Source: Dehalococcoidia bacterium
Lineage (GTDB): Bacteria > Chloroflexota > Dehalococcoidia > SM23-28-2 > WHTN01
Assembly (NCBI GenBank): GCA_009377715.1
Contig: WHTN01000010.1
Coordinates: forward strand, 1 to 47,265
Direction: 5' to 3'
Length of the DNA: 47,265 bases
In this document: positions 34,813 through 42,976 of the stretch, one piece after another
How the letters are laid out: every line of letters starts with the position of its first letter
How positions within the stretch are numbered: the stretch's first letter is position 1
Translations under genes and position numbers: made by a program
The notes under the pieces: model-generated
The model's database searches: none
Told to the model about the DNA's origin: nothing
What the model saw: the letters and a program-made list of their open reading frames with translations, nothing else

Positions 34813-35802
34813 ATGTTAACTAAGGACGACGTCAAAGGCCTATGCGTCATGATACCTACGCCCTGCATCGAAGGCGGCGAGGGCTGGGAGACCGAACACT
34901 CGATAGATATGGAAGAGACGGCCCGCATGATCGAGATGTACATTCAAGCCGGCGCGGGCAGCATCTCCGCTTGCGGCACTACCGGCGAGTGCGCTGCCCT
35001 ACTCTGGGAAGAGAAGTGCGAGTTCATCGATACCATCGTACAGGTCAACCGTGGGCGTGTCCCCGTATTCGCCGGCGCCACGTCCCTCGGCACTAAAGAG
35101 ACGATCCGGCAGATGCGAGGGCTTAAGGACATCGGCGCCGACGGCGCGTTCGTTGGTTTGCCGCTGTGGCAGACGCCGACCATGAAGAACGCCGGCAACT
35201 GGTACGAGCACTTAGCCGAAGCGGTGCCAGACATGCCGATAATGATCTACGCTAACTCGAACTTCTTCAAGACCACCTTCCCTACGCCGTTCTGGCGAGA
35301 GATCGGTAAGAGGGGCAAGAGTGTGGTCATTACGAAGATATCCTATAGCATTGCCAACCTACTTCAAGACCGTGAAGCCGCTCCGCAGGTCAACTTCATG
35401 GCGGGCGAGGGCAGCATTTACAACGCGTGGCGCATGACCCGCGGCACCCCCCACAAGATCACGACTATCTGGTCGTCCGGTTCGGCGGGCATGGGCCCAG
35501 AGCCGTATGTCGCTCTGGCCGATGCGGTCCTTCGGGATGACGAACAGCGGGTGGAAGAGATCCACAAGGACCTCAGCTCGCTGCCGCCGCTCTTCGCGCC
35601 GACCCCGCCTGGCACCTTCGCCGAGCTTAACGTCCAGGCGAACCGCTACGCGGCGAATATCGCCGGCTACCTTAAGCCGAGCCCGACCCGCGTCCCTTAC
35701 CTGCTCGACGACATGCCGGACAACTGGAAGAAGCAGGCAGAAGACCACGCGAAGGCGTACGTGGAGCTTCGCAAGAAGTACATGAAGGCGCCGGTCAGCT
35801 AA
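34813..35802 (+). CDS. hydratase-aldolase of the NahE/DHDPS family
   Basis: A 329-residue class I aldolase. It has the DHDPS-type phosphate/carboxylate loop CGTTGECAALLWEEK, the tyrosine Y146 of MIYANSNFF, and the Schiff-base lysine K175 of VVITKISYS. The GEC and WEEK features resemble trans-o-hydroxybenzylidenepyruvate hydratase-aldolases (NahE/PhdJ) more than dihydrodipicolinate synthase. Those enzymes release pyruvate and an aromatic aldehyde from ring-cleavage products. Context with Rieske oxygenases fits. GGGGAGGAAA precedes ATG 34813; an earlier in-frame ATG at 34780 lacks a site. It is followed by a repeat and a hairpin. The exact substrate is unknown. Confidence 0.85.
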   Translation: MLTKDDVKGLCVMIPTPCIEGGEGWETEHSIDMEETARMIEMYIQAGAGSISACGTTGECAALLWEEKCEFIDTIVQVNRGRVPVFAGATSLGTKETIRQMRGLKDIGADGAFVGLPLWQTPTMKNAGNWYEHLAEAVPDMPIMIYANSNFFKTTFPTPFWREIGKRGKSVVITKISYSIANLLQDREAAPQVNFMAGEGSIYNAWRMTRGTPHKITTIWSSGSAGMGPEPYVALADAVLRDDEQRVEEIHKDLSSLPPLFAPTPPGTFAELNVQANRYAANIAGYLKPSPTRVPYLLDDMPDNWKKQAEDHAKAYVELRKKYMKAPVS

Positions 35803-35820
35803 ATTCCCCGCAGGATTCCT

Positions 35821-35942
35821 GTCATTGCGAGGACGCCGAAGGGCCGTGGCAATCTCTGGGTGCGATGACGGTAGCCAAGGTGATCGCCGCGAGGTTAGCG
35901 TAATAGAACGGGCGGAGATTGCTTCGCTCCGCTTGTAATGAC
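35821..35942. repeat. GTCATTGCGAG-bounded repeat, copy 4
   Basis: GTCATTGCGAG at 35821-35831 and GTAATGAC ending at 35942, with AGATTGCTTCGCTCC inside. Confidence 0.75.
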
Positions 35943-35969
35943 ACCTAAGCTGAATACAAGTAGACTTCA

Positions 35970-36002
35970 AAGCTCGGCGCCTTGAGTACGGGCGCCGAGC
36001 TT
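35970..36002. terminator. 12-bp hairpin before ppdK
   Basis: AAGCTCGGCGCC and GGCGCCGAGCTT pair around TTGAGTACG. There is no long T run, so it may be a terminator of the aldolase gene or a leader element of ppdK. Confidence 0.55.
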
Positions 36003-36043
36003 GGCATTATATACGAAACGGCTATTTCGATTGTGGGGACGTA

Positions 36044-38740
36044 ATGCTAGAAACAAAGCTTATCTACCGGTTCGAGGAGGGGAGCGCGTCTCAGCGCGAC
36101 CTGTTAGGTGGCAAAGGCGCGGGTCTGGCCGAGATGACCAACATCGGTCTGCCGGTGCCACCGGGATTTACGATAACAACCGAGACGTGCCGCCGCTACT
36201 ACGAGCTTGGCGGCCGTCTGCCTGACGGCCTTTGGGAGAGCGTCGTAGAGTACGTCCACTGGCTGGAAAACGCAACCGACAAGCAACTCGGCTCGTCCGA
36301 AAAGCCTCTGCTCGTCTCCGTTCGCTCCGGCGCGCGGTTTTCAATGCCCGGCATGATGGATACGATACTCAACCTTGGCATCAACCGGGAGGTCACCGAA
36401 GGGATCGCGAAGCTGACCAACGACCGCCGTTTCGCCCTCGATACTTACCGCCGTTTCCTGCAACTGTTCGCCAGCGTTGTACTTGGAGTGCAGAGGAGTG
36501 AGATGGAAGAAGTCCTCGAGCGCCAAAGGGAACGCGCAGGTGTTGCGCAAGACTATGAATTGTCTCCTGACGACCTCGAAGCCGTCATAGAAGGCAATCA
36601 GGCCATCATTCGCGGGCACCATCCGGAAGGCATTCCGGAAGACCCCTGGCAGCAGCTGCGCATGGCGATCGAGGCCGTCTTCAAAAGCTGGAACAACGAA
36701 CGGGCGATCGCTTACCGTGATTACCAGCGCATCTCGCACGATCTCGGCACCGCTGTGACTGTTCAGACGATGGTTATGGGCAATATGGGCATGGACAGCG
36801 GTTCAGGTGTTCTGTTTACGCGTAACCCCTCAACCGGAGAAAAAACGATCTTCGGCGAGTTCGCAGCGAACGCGCAGGGCGAAGACGTGGTAGCCGGCAC
36901 GCACAACCCGGAGCCGATCTCCTCGCTTGCGGGGCGTCTGCCCGAGATATACCAGCAGCTTGAAAGCACAGTACAGCGCCTGGAGCGTCACTATCGCGAT
37001 GTGCAGGACGTAGAGTTTACGGTGGAGCGTGGAAAGCTCTTCTTCCTCCAGACGCGGGCTGCCCAGCGCACTGCGCTGGCCGCTGTGCGCACAGCTGTGG
37101 CCCTTGCCGCCGAAGGTATCATCAGCAAAGAGGATGCCATCAAGCGCGTAACGCCCGCCCAAGTTGTCAACCTCATGGTACCCCAGTTCACGCCCGATAG
37201 CAGGACGGAGGCGAGCCGCGCCGGCAGATTGCTGGCGACCGGCCTCGGCGCGTCGCCCGGTGCAGCCGTCGGGCGAGCCGTCTTCGACGCCAAGCGAGCC
37301 GCCGCGATGGGTGAGCAGGGCGATGCCATTATCCTAGTGCGGCCGGAAACCAATCCTGATGATGTCCCAGGCGTCCTGAAGGCGAAAGGTGTGTTAACCG
37401 CTCGCGGCGGCAATTCCAGCCATGCCGCCGTAGTTGCCCGCGGCCTTGGTAAGCCAGCCGTGGTCGCTTGTAACGAAATCGACGTCGACGTCGATAATGC
37501 GCTCTTCCGTGTGAACGGCCTTACGCTACGAGAGGGCGAGGAGATAAGCATCGACGGCGCTACCGGCGAAGTCTTCGCCGGCGCTATCGAGACGCGCGAA
37601 CCCAAGATCGAAGACCAGCACGAGATGCAGACCCTTCTTCAATGGGCCGACACTTTCCGTCATCTCGGCGTCCGCGCTAACGCCGATACGCCGGAAGACG
37701 CCCGCGCTGCTATTGCCCTCGGCGCTGAGGGCATCGGCCTCTGCCGGACCGAACACATGCTGTTGTACGGCCCCCGTTTGGCGCTTGTGCGCAAGGTGCT
37801 CCTAGCCTCAAGTAACGACGAGGCCGGCCGCCGGATGTACCAGGAAGCTCTAGATGAACTGGAAAGTTACCATGAGGGTGACTTCGGAGGCATATTCGAG
37901 ATAATGGCCGGCAAACCGGTCATCATTAGGCTACTGGACGCGCCTCTCCATGAGTTCTTGCCCCGGTATGAGGATTTGTTCAGAGAGGTAACGCACCTAG
38001 AAGCTACTGGACAATCGGGGACAGAACTGGACGAGAAGCGCAGCCTGTTGCACGTCGTCGAGGACCTTCGCGAGCAGAACCCCATGCTCGGCCATCGGGG
38101 ATGCCGTTTGGGGATGACCCACCCCGAGTTCTACGACATGCAGGTTCGCGCCATCGTCACTGCAGCAGCAAAGATGGTGCAGCGGGGGGTATCGGTCATA
38201 CCAGAGATCATGGTGCCGCTTGTATCGAATACTGCGGAGCTTCACCTGCTCCGCGAACGGTTGCTGCGAATCGTCGAGGATGTACAGCAACGCGAAGGCG
38301 TCAACTTCCACGTCCCCTTCGGCACGATGATCGAGACGCCCCGCGCGGCGCTGATATCGGGCCAGTTAGCCCATCACGCCGACTTCTTTAGCTTCGGCTC
38401 GAACGACCTGACCCAGATGAGCTGGGGTTTCAGTCGCGACGATGCTGAGGGCAAGTTCCTGCGCCACTATATCGAGACTGGCGTCCTGGCTACTAATCCC
38501 TTCGTCACTTTGGACCAGGACGGCGTAGGCCGGCTGATCTCGATGTCGACTTCAGAAGGGCGCTTGACTCGGGCCGATCTTGAAGTAGGCGTGTGCGGCG
38601 AGCACGGGGGCGATCCCGAAAGCATCATTTTCTGTCACCAGGTTGGCCTAAACTACGTCAGCGCTTCGCCTTATCGCGTGCCGGTGGCGAGGATCGTCGC
38701 TGCTCAAGCCGCTTTGGGCGTCGGAGAAGGCACGGCGTAA
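36044..38740 (+). CDS. ppdK: pyruvate, phosphate dikinase
   Basis: PPDK (898 residues) interconverts pyruvate, ATP and phosphate with phosphoenolpyruvate, AMP and pyrophosphate. The ATP-grasp domain has LLGGKGAGLAEMTNIGLPVPPGF, SVRSGARFSMPGMMDTILNLG and GSGVLFTRNPSTGE. The swivelling phospho-His domain has GGNSSHAAVVARGLG with H460. The PEP domain has EGIGLCRTEHML, GHRGCRLG and GVCGEHGGDPES with C851. The swivel motif GGNSSHAA differs slightly from the usual GGMTSHAA but keeps His. Length is normal. It lies downstream of the pyruvate-producing aldolase, so it may feed its product to gluconeogenesis. Confidence 0.97.
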   Translation: MLETKLIYRFEEGSASQRDLLGGKGAGLAEMTNIGLPVPPGFTITTETCRRYYELGGRLPDGLWESVVEYVHWLENATDKQLGSSEKPLLVSVRSGARFSMPGMMDTILNLGINREVTEGIAKLTNDRRFALDTYRRFLQLFASVVLGVQRSEMEEVLERQRERAGVAQDYELSPDDLEAVIEGNQAIIRGHHPEGIPEDPWQQLRMAIEAVFKSWNNERAIAYRDYQRISHDLGTAVTVQTMVMGNMGMDSGSGVLFTRNPSTGEKTIFGEFAANAQGEDVVAGTHNPEPISSLAGRLPEIYQQLESTVQRLERHYRDVQDVEFTVERGKLFFLQTRAAQRTALAAVRTAVALAAEGIISKEDAIKRVTPAQVVNLMVPQFTPDSRTEASRAGRLLATGLGASPGAAVGRAVFDAKRAAAMGEQGDAIILVRPETNPDDVPGVLKAKGVLTARGGNSSHAAVVARGLGKPAVVACNEIDVDVDNALFRVNGLTLREGEEISIDGATGEVFAGAIETREPKIEDQHEMQTLLQWADTFRHLGVRANADTPEDARAAIALGAEGIGLCRTEHMLLYGPRLALVRKVLLASSNDEAGRRMYQEALDELESYHEGDFGGIFEIMAGKPVIIRLLDAPLHEFLPRYEDLFREVTHLEATGQSGTELDEKRSLLHVVEDLREQNPMLGHRGCRLGMTHPEFYDMQVRAIVTAAAKMVQRGVSVIPEIMVPLVSNTAELHLLRERLLRIVEDVQQREGVNFHVPFGTMIETPRAALISGQLAHHADFFSFGSNDLTQMSWGFSRDDAEGKFLRHYIETGVLATNPFVTLDQDGVGRLISMSTSEGRLTRADLEVGVCGEHGGDPESIIFCHQVGLNYVSASPYRVPVARIVAAQAALGVGEGTA

Positions 38741-38759
38741 ATCCAAAGGAATTTTGTAG

Positions 38760-38782
38760 GGACAGACCTTTAGGGGGAATTA
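38760..38782 (+). repeat. left terminal inverted repeat
   Basis: GGACAGACCTTTAGGGGG and then AATTA match the inverse of 40925-40947 at 21 of 23 positions. Confidence 0.85.
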
Positions 38783-38787
38783 CATAC

Positions 38788-38816
38788 TTGACACACAAGA
38801 CCATTAGTGCTAGTAT
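38788..38816 (+). promoter_or_regulatory. transposase promoter
   Basis: TTGACA at 38788-38793, a 17-base spacer and TAGTAT at 38811-38816, just inside the left terminal repeat. AGGAG precedes the ATG at 38844. Confidence 0.75.
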
Positions 38817-38843
38817 GCTTGTAATCAATATAGGAGCACAGAG

Positions 38844-39812
38844 ATGGCAGAGCAAGTATCGTTTATCAGCATCCTTCAGTGGTCAGAAGATCAGTGCCGC
38901 GAGTTCTTAGCTAGGAAGCGTTGGCCCGATGGCCCGCGTTGTCCTAAGTGTGGCGAGCCTGACCCTTACACCATCACCCGCAAGTCACGGACTAAGAACC
39001 ACGTCTCTAGTCTGTACCGTTGCAAGGCGTGTAAGAAGCAGTTCACCGCTACGGTTGGCACTATCTTCGAGGACTCCAAGATTCCGCTCAACAAGTGGTT
39101 CGCTGCCATATACCTCATGTGCTCCTCCAAGAAGGGCGTCAGCGCCCATCAGATACACCGCACGTTAGGCGTTACCTACAAGTCAGCGTGGTTCCTGTGT
39201 CACCGCATCCGTGAAGCGATGGGCGATAACGATGGCTCACTCTTTACTGGCGTGGTTGAGGCAGACGAGACCTATGTAGGCGGCAAGCCACGCGGTCATG
39301 CTGCGCACCGTCCAGACCAGACGATGAGTGAAAGGATAAAGGCGGGGTTCAGGAAAAAGACGCCGGTGTTCGGGATACTAGAGCGCGGGGGTCGCGTCCG
39401 CACGATGGCAACGCAGAAGAATACAAGGCTTACTCAGAAGCAGGTACAACAGGCGCTCAGGACTAACATTGATTTAGAGCGGGCGGCTCTGATAACAGAC
39501 GAGCACCCGTACTACTTTGGAATAAACCGCCACCTACCGCATGGTGTTATCCGACATAAGAGCGAGTACGTCAGAGGACCGATTCATACTCAGGGAATCG
39601 AAAGCTATTGGGCGATCCTAAAGCGCGGGCTTTATGGAACGTTCCACCACGTAGACGCGGGGTATCTCGGGCAGTACCTAAACGAGTTTGAGTTTAGGTT
39701 TAACCGTCGGAAGATTTCCGACGCCGAGAGGTTCGCGGCTTTGATGGGGCAGACGAACGGGAGACTGCTTTGGTTTTGCCAGACGGCTCAACCTGAGAAC
39801 CCGTTCGCATAG
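38844..39812 (+). CDS. IS1595-family transposase (ISXO2-like)
   Basis: A 322-residue DDE-type transposase. The N-terminal zinc ribbon uses C33, C36, C60 and C63 (CPKCGEPDPY, YRCKACKKQF), as in this family. The HTH region is GVSAHQIHRTLGVTYKSAWF. The catalytic acidic residues are D141 in EADETYVGGKPRG, D219 in LITDEHPYY and E253 in HTQGIESYWAILKRG; the usual Asn before the last motif is Gln here. It is open throughout and probably active. It is convergent with the toxin module of the same element. Confidence 0.95.
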   Translation: MAEQVSFISILQWSEDQCREFLARKRWPDGPRCPKCGEPDPYTITRKSRTKNHVSSLYRCKACKKQFTATVGTIFEDSKIPLNKWFAAIYLMCSSKKGVSAHQIHRTLGVTYKSAWFLCHRIREAMGDNDGSLFTGVVEADETYVGGKPRGHAAHRPDQTMSERIKAGFRKKTPVFGILERGGRVRTMATQKNTRLTQKQVQQALRTNIDLERAALITDEHPYYFGINRHLPHGVIRHKSEYVRGPIHTQGIESYWAILKRGLYGTFHHVDAGYLGQYLNEFEFRFNRRKISDAERFAALMGQTNGRLLWFCQTAQPENPFA

Positions 39813-39894
39813 GTGCACGCGCGAGTGCAACTATGGCCTCATCAAACGTCATCGGATATAGGGTAATCGCTGTATCTTTATGTTTCTTTGCCAT
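39700..39894 (-). CDS. possible small protein behind the MazF toxin
   Basis: A 64-residue frame starting three bases after the toxin stop. The N-terminus KDTAITLYPMTFDEAIVALAR resembles short proteins often found next to toxin genes, and the tail is Lys/Arg-rich. Its last 113 bases lie antisense to the end of the transposase gene, so part of its conservation may be accidental. Presence of the LYPMTFDEA motif is the main argument for reality. Confidence 0.4.
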   Translation of the reverse strand: MAKKHKDTAITLYPMTFDEAIVALARAPMRTGSQVEPSGKTKAVSRSSAPSKPRTSRRRKSSDG

Positions 39895-39896
39895 TG

Positions 39897-40244
39897 CTAC
39901 AGGTTTAAGATAGTCCGAACGTTTTGTTTAATCTGCTCGAAATCTAATGCTGACACGGTACCTAAACGGCTTATGATGGTGGAGCGCTCTATTGTTTCCA
40001 ACGTACCCTTCGCTTTTGTTGGCATGGGCAAGCCGGTTCCCCTCCACTCGGCCAAATCGTAATCGCCGTAGTAGCTATTGTAGCGTTTTGTGGTGAGGGG
40101 AACAACTACAGCATCCGCTCGTGACGCATGATAAGGGTCGCCCGTCAAAACAATAGCAGGTCGCTTTTTCGTCTGCGCACGGTCAGTGAAACGAATGCGA
40201 ACCATAACTATGGCTCCTGGTTCACAGACTGTCGAAGACGTCAT
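39897..40244 (-). CDS. MazF/PemK-type endoribonuclease toxin
   Basis: A 115-residue MazF/PemK-fold protein, cleaving mRNA in the cytoplasm. It has PGAIVMVRIRFTDRAQTKKRPAIVL, typical of the N-terminal barrel (the Arg and KRPAIVL part), VVVPLTTKR, and KGTLETIERSTI followed by RLGTVSALDFEQI at the C-terminus. A Met at residue 14 is an alternative start. Its start overlaps the preceding gene by 23 bases, in the usual coupled antitoxin-toxin order. It is carried inside an IS1595-like element. Confidence 0.88.
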   Translation of the reverse strand: MTSSTVCEPGAIVMVRIRFTDRAQTKKRPAIVLTGDPYHASRADAVVVPLTTKRYNSYYGDYDLAEWRGTGLPMPTKAKGTLETIERSTIISRLGTVSALDFEQIKQNVRTILNL

Positions 40245-40458
40245 CTTCCTCGTTGTCCCAAATAGCGACTAACGAAGGATGTTCTTCGCCGCGTACAAAG
40301 GGAACATCGTCCTCACTGTCCGGCCAAACGAAGTAGCTAATTACACTACTACCGAAAGCTGCCTCTGTAACGAGCTGGATTGGGACGGCCATTCCTACCC
40401 TGAGAGGGTTAGGCTCAAGCACGCGCCCGTCTTCTAGGGTTACGACTGGATTCTGCAT
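40222..40458 (-). CDS. antitoxin-like partner of the MazF toxin
   Basis: A 78-residue acidic protein (NPVVTLEDGRVLEPNPLRVGM, SSVISYFVWPDSEDDVPFV, AIWDNEEDDVFDSL). It overlaps the toxin start by 23 bases. It resembles no classic antitoxin DNA-binding fold that I recognise, but its acidity, size and position fit an antitoxin. It lies 5 bases after the DUF6941-like gene. Confidence 0.55.
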   Translation of the reverse strand: MQNPVVTLEDGRVLEPNPLRVGMAVPIQLVTEAAFGSSVISYFVWPDSEDDVPFVRGEEHPSLVAIWDNEEDDVFDSL

Positions 40459-40463
40459 CTTTA

Positions 40464-40871
40464 TTAACCTCCTCCCCCAGGTTGGTTTACTCGGAGAGGT
40501 ATCGTCTTTTTCTCCTCTCCATTTACTAGTATAGCAAATTGATAATCGCCAGCAGATCTGAACGGGAATCCAGCGATACCCCCAATATGGTTGTGATTGC
40601 TCTTCAGGCCAGATTGAGCGGGCCGCTGGACTACGAAGTTTGCCTCCATCCGAAGAAGGTTATTCCCGTCTCCATCAGAAAGGACTATCCCGATTGTTTT
40701 CTCCGTGTCAAATTCTGCTGCCCCAGCCTCAAATGAGGCCACTACGTAAAATATGGGCAAACCAAACGGGAATGCTGTAGGATTGATCTGGTCGAAGATA
40801 CCGAGAATGTTTAACTTATCCTCGCGCGTAATACTAGCATAATCTGCTAAAACTGCGAGCTTTACATCCAT
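40464..40871 (-). CDS. DUF6941-like protein, passenger gene of the element
   Basis: A 135-residue beta-rich protein starting MDVKLAVLADYASITREDKLN, with ILGIFDQINPTAFPFGLPIFYVV, and GNNLLRMEANFVVQR. It has a Gly-rich end, NQPGGGG. The pattern (short N-terminal strand, then GIFDQI, then FP) matches proteins annotated as DUF6941, of unknown function, and not known antitoxins. ATG 40871 is preferred over earlier ones. It is first in the minus-strand unit and has a TTGACA-17-CATAAT promoter. Confidence 0.6.
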   Translation of the reverse strand: MDVKLAVLADYASITREDKLNILGIFDQINPTAFPFGLPIFYVVASFEAGAAEFDTEKTIGIVLSDGDGNNLLRMEANFVVQRPAQSGLKSNHNHIGGIAGFPFRSAGDYQFAILVNGEEKKTIPLRVNQPGGGG

Positions 40872-40880
40872 AGGACACAC

Positions 40881-40909
40881 ATTATGATGGCCAACTTGCG
40901 CAATGTCAA
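40881..40909 (-). promoter_or_regulatory. promoter of the passenger unit
   Basis: On the minus strand TTGACA (40904-40909), a 17-base spacer and CATAAT (40881-40886). It lies just inside the right terminal repeat, a mirror of the left end. Confidence 0.7.
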
Positions 40910-40924
40910 GGTGTGTAAAGGGTA

Positions 40925-40947
40925 TAATTCCCCCTTTAGGTCTGTCC
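40925..40947 (-). repeat. right terminal inverted repeat
   Basis: Inverse of the left repeat, 21 of 23 bases; it reads GGACAGACCTAAAGGGGG on the minus strand. Confidence 0.85.
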
Positions 40948-41030
40948 GAAAGGGGCGGCTCGTGAGCCGCCCAAACAATACGCTGTGAGATGCTTCGCTT
41001 CGCTCGCAATGCCATGCAAACCGTAAACCC

Positions 41031-41627
41031 CTAATCGCGCCAGCCCACCGAGCGAGCCCAGGCGTCCATCTGCTGTTGGCGTGCCGCGAAATCTCGAGGA
41101 GGCTTCTCGCTGCTATCAGTAATACTGTGCCGCATCGCATCGATCCATTTGCCAAGCGGCTCTAGCCCCACGCTTTGGCGTCGCTCGTCCACACCTAACT
41201 CGTCGTCTATTGGCCAGGGGCTCATCGATCCGTTCTTATCCCAATCGAACTGAGTGCCGTAGACCTGTGGTTTTCCTTCGTTAAAGCGAATGTGGTCCGT
41301 AAGGTACGCGACTTGCCACCAGGGCGCTTCGCCCTTTTCTGCAGTTTGAACAAGCAGGCCGAGGCACTTGCGCTGGAAGGCAGGTAGAGCGATGGCGTGC
41401 TGGGCTATGAGCCAGGCGGCCTCCCCACCATCTTCGCCCACGAGCGATACACCGGGCCAGTCGCTTTCATCGATGATCTCATCTAATCGTTGGGCGTTAC
41501 GGTCGTGGACCGTTTGCATCTCTGGATGGTACCCTTCGAAGAGCGAGTCGTCGCTGGCGAGCAGGTCGCGCACACGCTCGTCTTCGGTTGCCAGACGTAA
41601 CAGTTCCTCTCGGAGGCTATCGTTCAT
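41031..41627 (-). CDS. DUF6624-like protein
   Basis: A 198-residue soluble protein. The features are GVSLVGEDGGEAAWLIAQHA, AFQRKCLGLLVQTAEKGEAP, VAYLTDHIRFNEGKPQVYGTQFDW, and a helical end. Conserved AWLIAQHA, AYLTDHI and QVYGTQ blocks match the DUF6624 family, whose role is unknown. It is convergent with the end of the element, and the gap between has a hairpin GGGCGGCTC-GTGAGCCGCCC at 40955-40973 and a piece of the dispersed repeat. Confidence 0.75.
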   Translation of the reverse strand: MNDSLREELLRLATEDERVRDLLASDDSLFEGYHPEMQTVHDRNAQRLDEIIDESDWPGVSLVGEDGGEAAWLIAQHAIALPAFQRKCLGLLVQTAEKGEAPWWQVAYLTDHIRFNEGKPQVYGTQFDWDKNGSMSPWPIDDELGVDERRQSVGLEPLGKWIDAMRHSITDSSEKPPRDFAARQQQMDAWARSVGWRD

Positions 41628-41715
41628 CTCCTAAGTTTATCGCGAAGTTAGACTAGCGTGACCTTGCTTTCGGGCTAAGGTAAAATAAGGAGCGGACTTA
41701 CGTCTATTTTCCCGC

Positions 41716-41806
<91 letters not shown>

Positions 41807-41830
41807 TCGCAATCACCCTTCGATAAACAC

Positions 41831-42184
41831 ATGACTAATAAGAAGCGGTTCGAGAATATCGATGAATACATCGAAACCTTTACGGAGGACATTCAGAGCA
41901 TTCTCGAAGAGTTGAGGCAGGCGATCAAAAAAGCGGCGCCCGAAGCTGTAGAGGCGATCAGCTATCAAATCCCCACGTTCAAACTGAAAGGCAAAAACTT
42001 AGTACACTTCGCCGGCTGGAAGCATCATATTTCGGTTTACCTGATACCCTCCGGCACGGCGGATTTCGAAAAAGAGTTATCGCCATACAAAAAGGCTAAA
42101 GGCACGGTGCAATTCCCGCTAGGCAAGCCGATCCCTTACGACTTAGTGGAAAAGATCGTCATGTTTCGAATGAACGAAGTTTAA
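41831..42184 (+). CDS. DUF1801-family protein (YdhG-like)
   Basis: A 117-residue protein with FENIDEYIETFTEDIQSILEELRQAI, PEAVEAISYQIPTFKLKG, HFAGWKHHISVYLIP and AKGTVQFPLGKPIPYDLVEKIV, the full DUF1801 pattern. The fold is related to iron chaperone frataxin-like and YdhG proteins; the role is not defined. The start is ATG 41831; an open extension upstream passes through the tRNA. It begins 25 bases after tRNA-Ser. Confidence 0.88.
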   Translation: MTNKKRFENIDEYIETFTEDIQSILEELRQAIKKAAPEAVEAISYQIPTFKLKGKNLVHFAGWKHHISVYLIPSGTADFEKELSPYKKAKGTVQFPLGKPIPYDLVEKIVMFRMNEV

Positions 42185-42191
42185 AAGTTGT

Positions 42192-42951
42192 ATGGCTAGG
42201 GAGATCCTTATCGTCAAAAATGTTACCCGAGAAGGCCCTGGTCTCCTCGAAGGAGTGTTGAATGAAGGCGGTATTACGCATTCAATAGTTGACCTTAATC
42301 GAAGGCGAACCTTTTCTTCTGTCGAAAACTATGCAGCGCTTGTTGTGCTTGGCGGCCCAGACAGAGCGAACGACGAAAACGATAAAATGCAGAACGAGCT
42401 TAAAAGGGATTCGTGAAGCAAGAGCAGCCAACATTCCTTACCTTGGTATCTGCCTCGGCATGCAAACTCTGGTTAAAGCCTCGGGCGGAAAAGTCGTCAG
42501 GAGTCCGGTAAAGGAAATTGGTTTTCGCGATCCGGAAAACAATCGCTTTATAGTCAACTTAACCGAAGAAGGGAAGCGAGACCCACTGTTCGCTGGCCTT
42601 GACCATACTTTTGATGTATTTCAGCTCCACGGAGAAACTGTGGAGCTGACGCAAGAGATGGCGCTGCTGGCGACTGGGGAGTATTGCGAGAATCAGGTCG
42701 TCAAAATCGGCTCGAACGCCTACGGCATTCAATGCCATTTCGAGCTTACGCCTGAGATGTTTGAGATTTGGATTAACGAAGACCCCGATCTACTGACCCT
42801 AAACAAAGGAAAACTGCGAACTGATTTTGAATCAACCAAAGTGGAATGCGCTCAAGTTGGAAGGCGCTTGCTTCAAAAACTTCCTGAAGATTGCCGGATT
42901 TTAAGCATTCCGCCTAGCTCGATTAATTCAAATCCCTCGCCAAGCGATTAG
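42192..42951 (+). pseudogene. class I glutamine amidotransferase, frameshifted
   Basis: The first frame gives ILIVKNVTREGPGLLEGVL, YAALVVLGGPDRANDENDKM. The second gives IREARAANIPYLGICLGMQTL with the nucleophile Cys, DVFQLHGETVEL and GIQCHFELTPEM with the catalytic His. Together this is a GATase1 domain similar to GMP-synthase-like amidotransferases. The frames join at the AAAAGGG run near 42406-42412, where one extra G is present. Restored length is about 250 residues. The gene is more A+T-rich than the core genes, suggesting acquired DNA. Confidence 0.75.
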
Positions 42952-42976
42952 CTCCCTCGCTTTCACATTCGAGATT

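Larger units (their letters stand above)
38760..40947. mobile_element. IS1595-like element with passenger genes
   Basis: A 2188-base unit bounded by 23-base terminal inverted repeats: 38760-38782 begins GGACAGACCTTTAGGGGG and 40925-40947 is its inverse with two mismatches. Inside are an IS1595-family transposase and, convergent to it, a DUF6941-like gene, an antitoxin-like gene, a MazF-type toxin and a possible small ORF. Each end has a TTGACA promoter pointing inward. I see no target-site duplication of 8 bases, so the flanks may have changed. It lies 19 bases after ppdK. Confidence 0.85.

Noticed and set aside
38760-40947. Target-site duplication of the IS1595-like element
   Set aside because: The 8 bases on either side do not match, so I claim only the terminal repeats.
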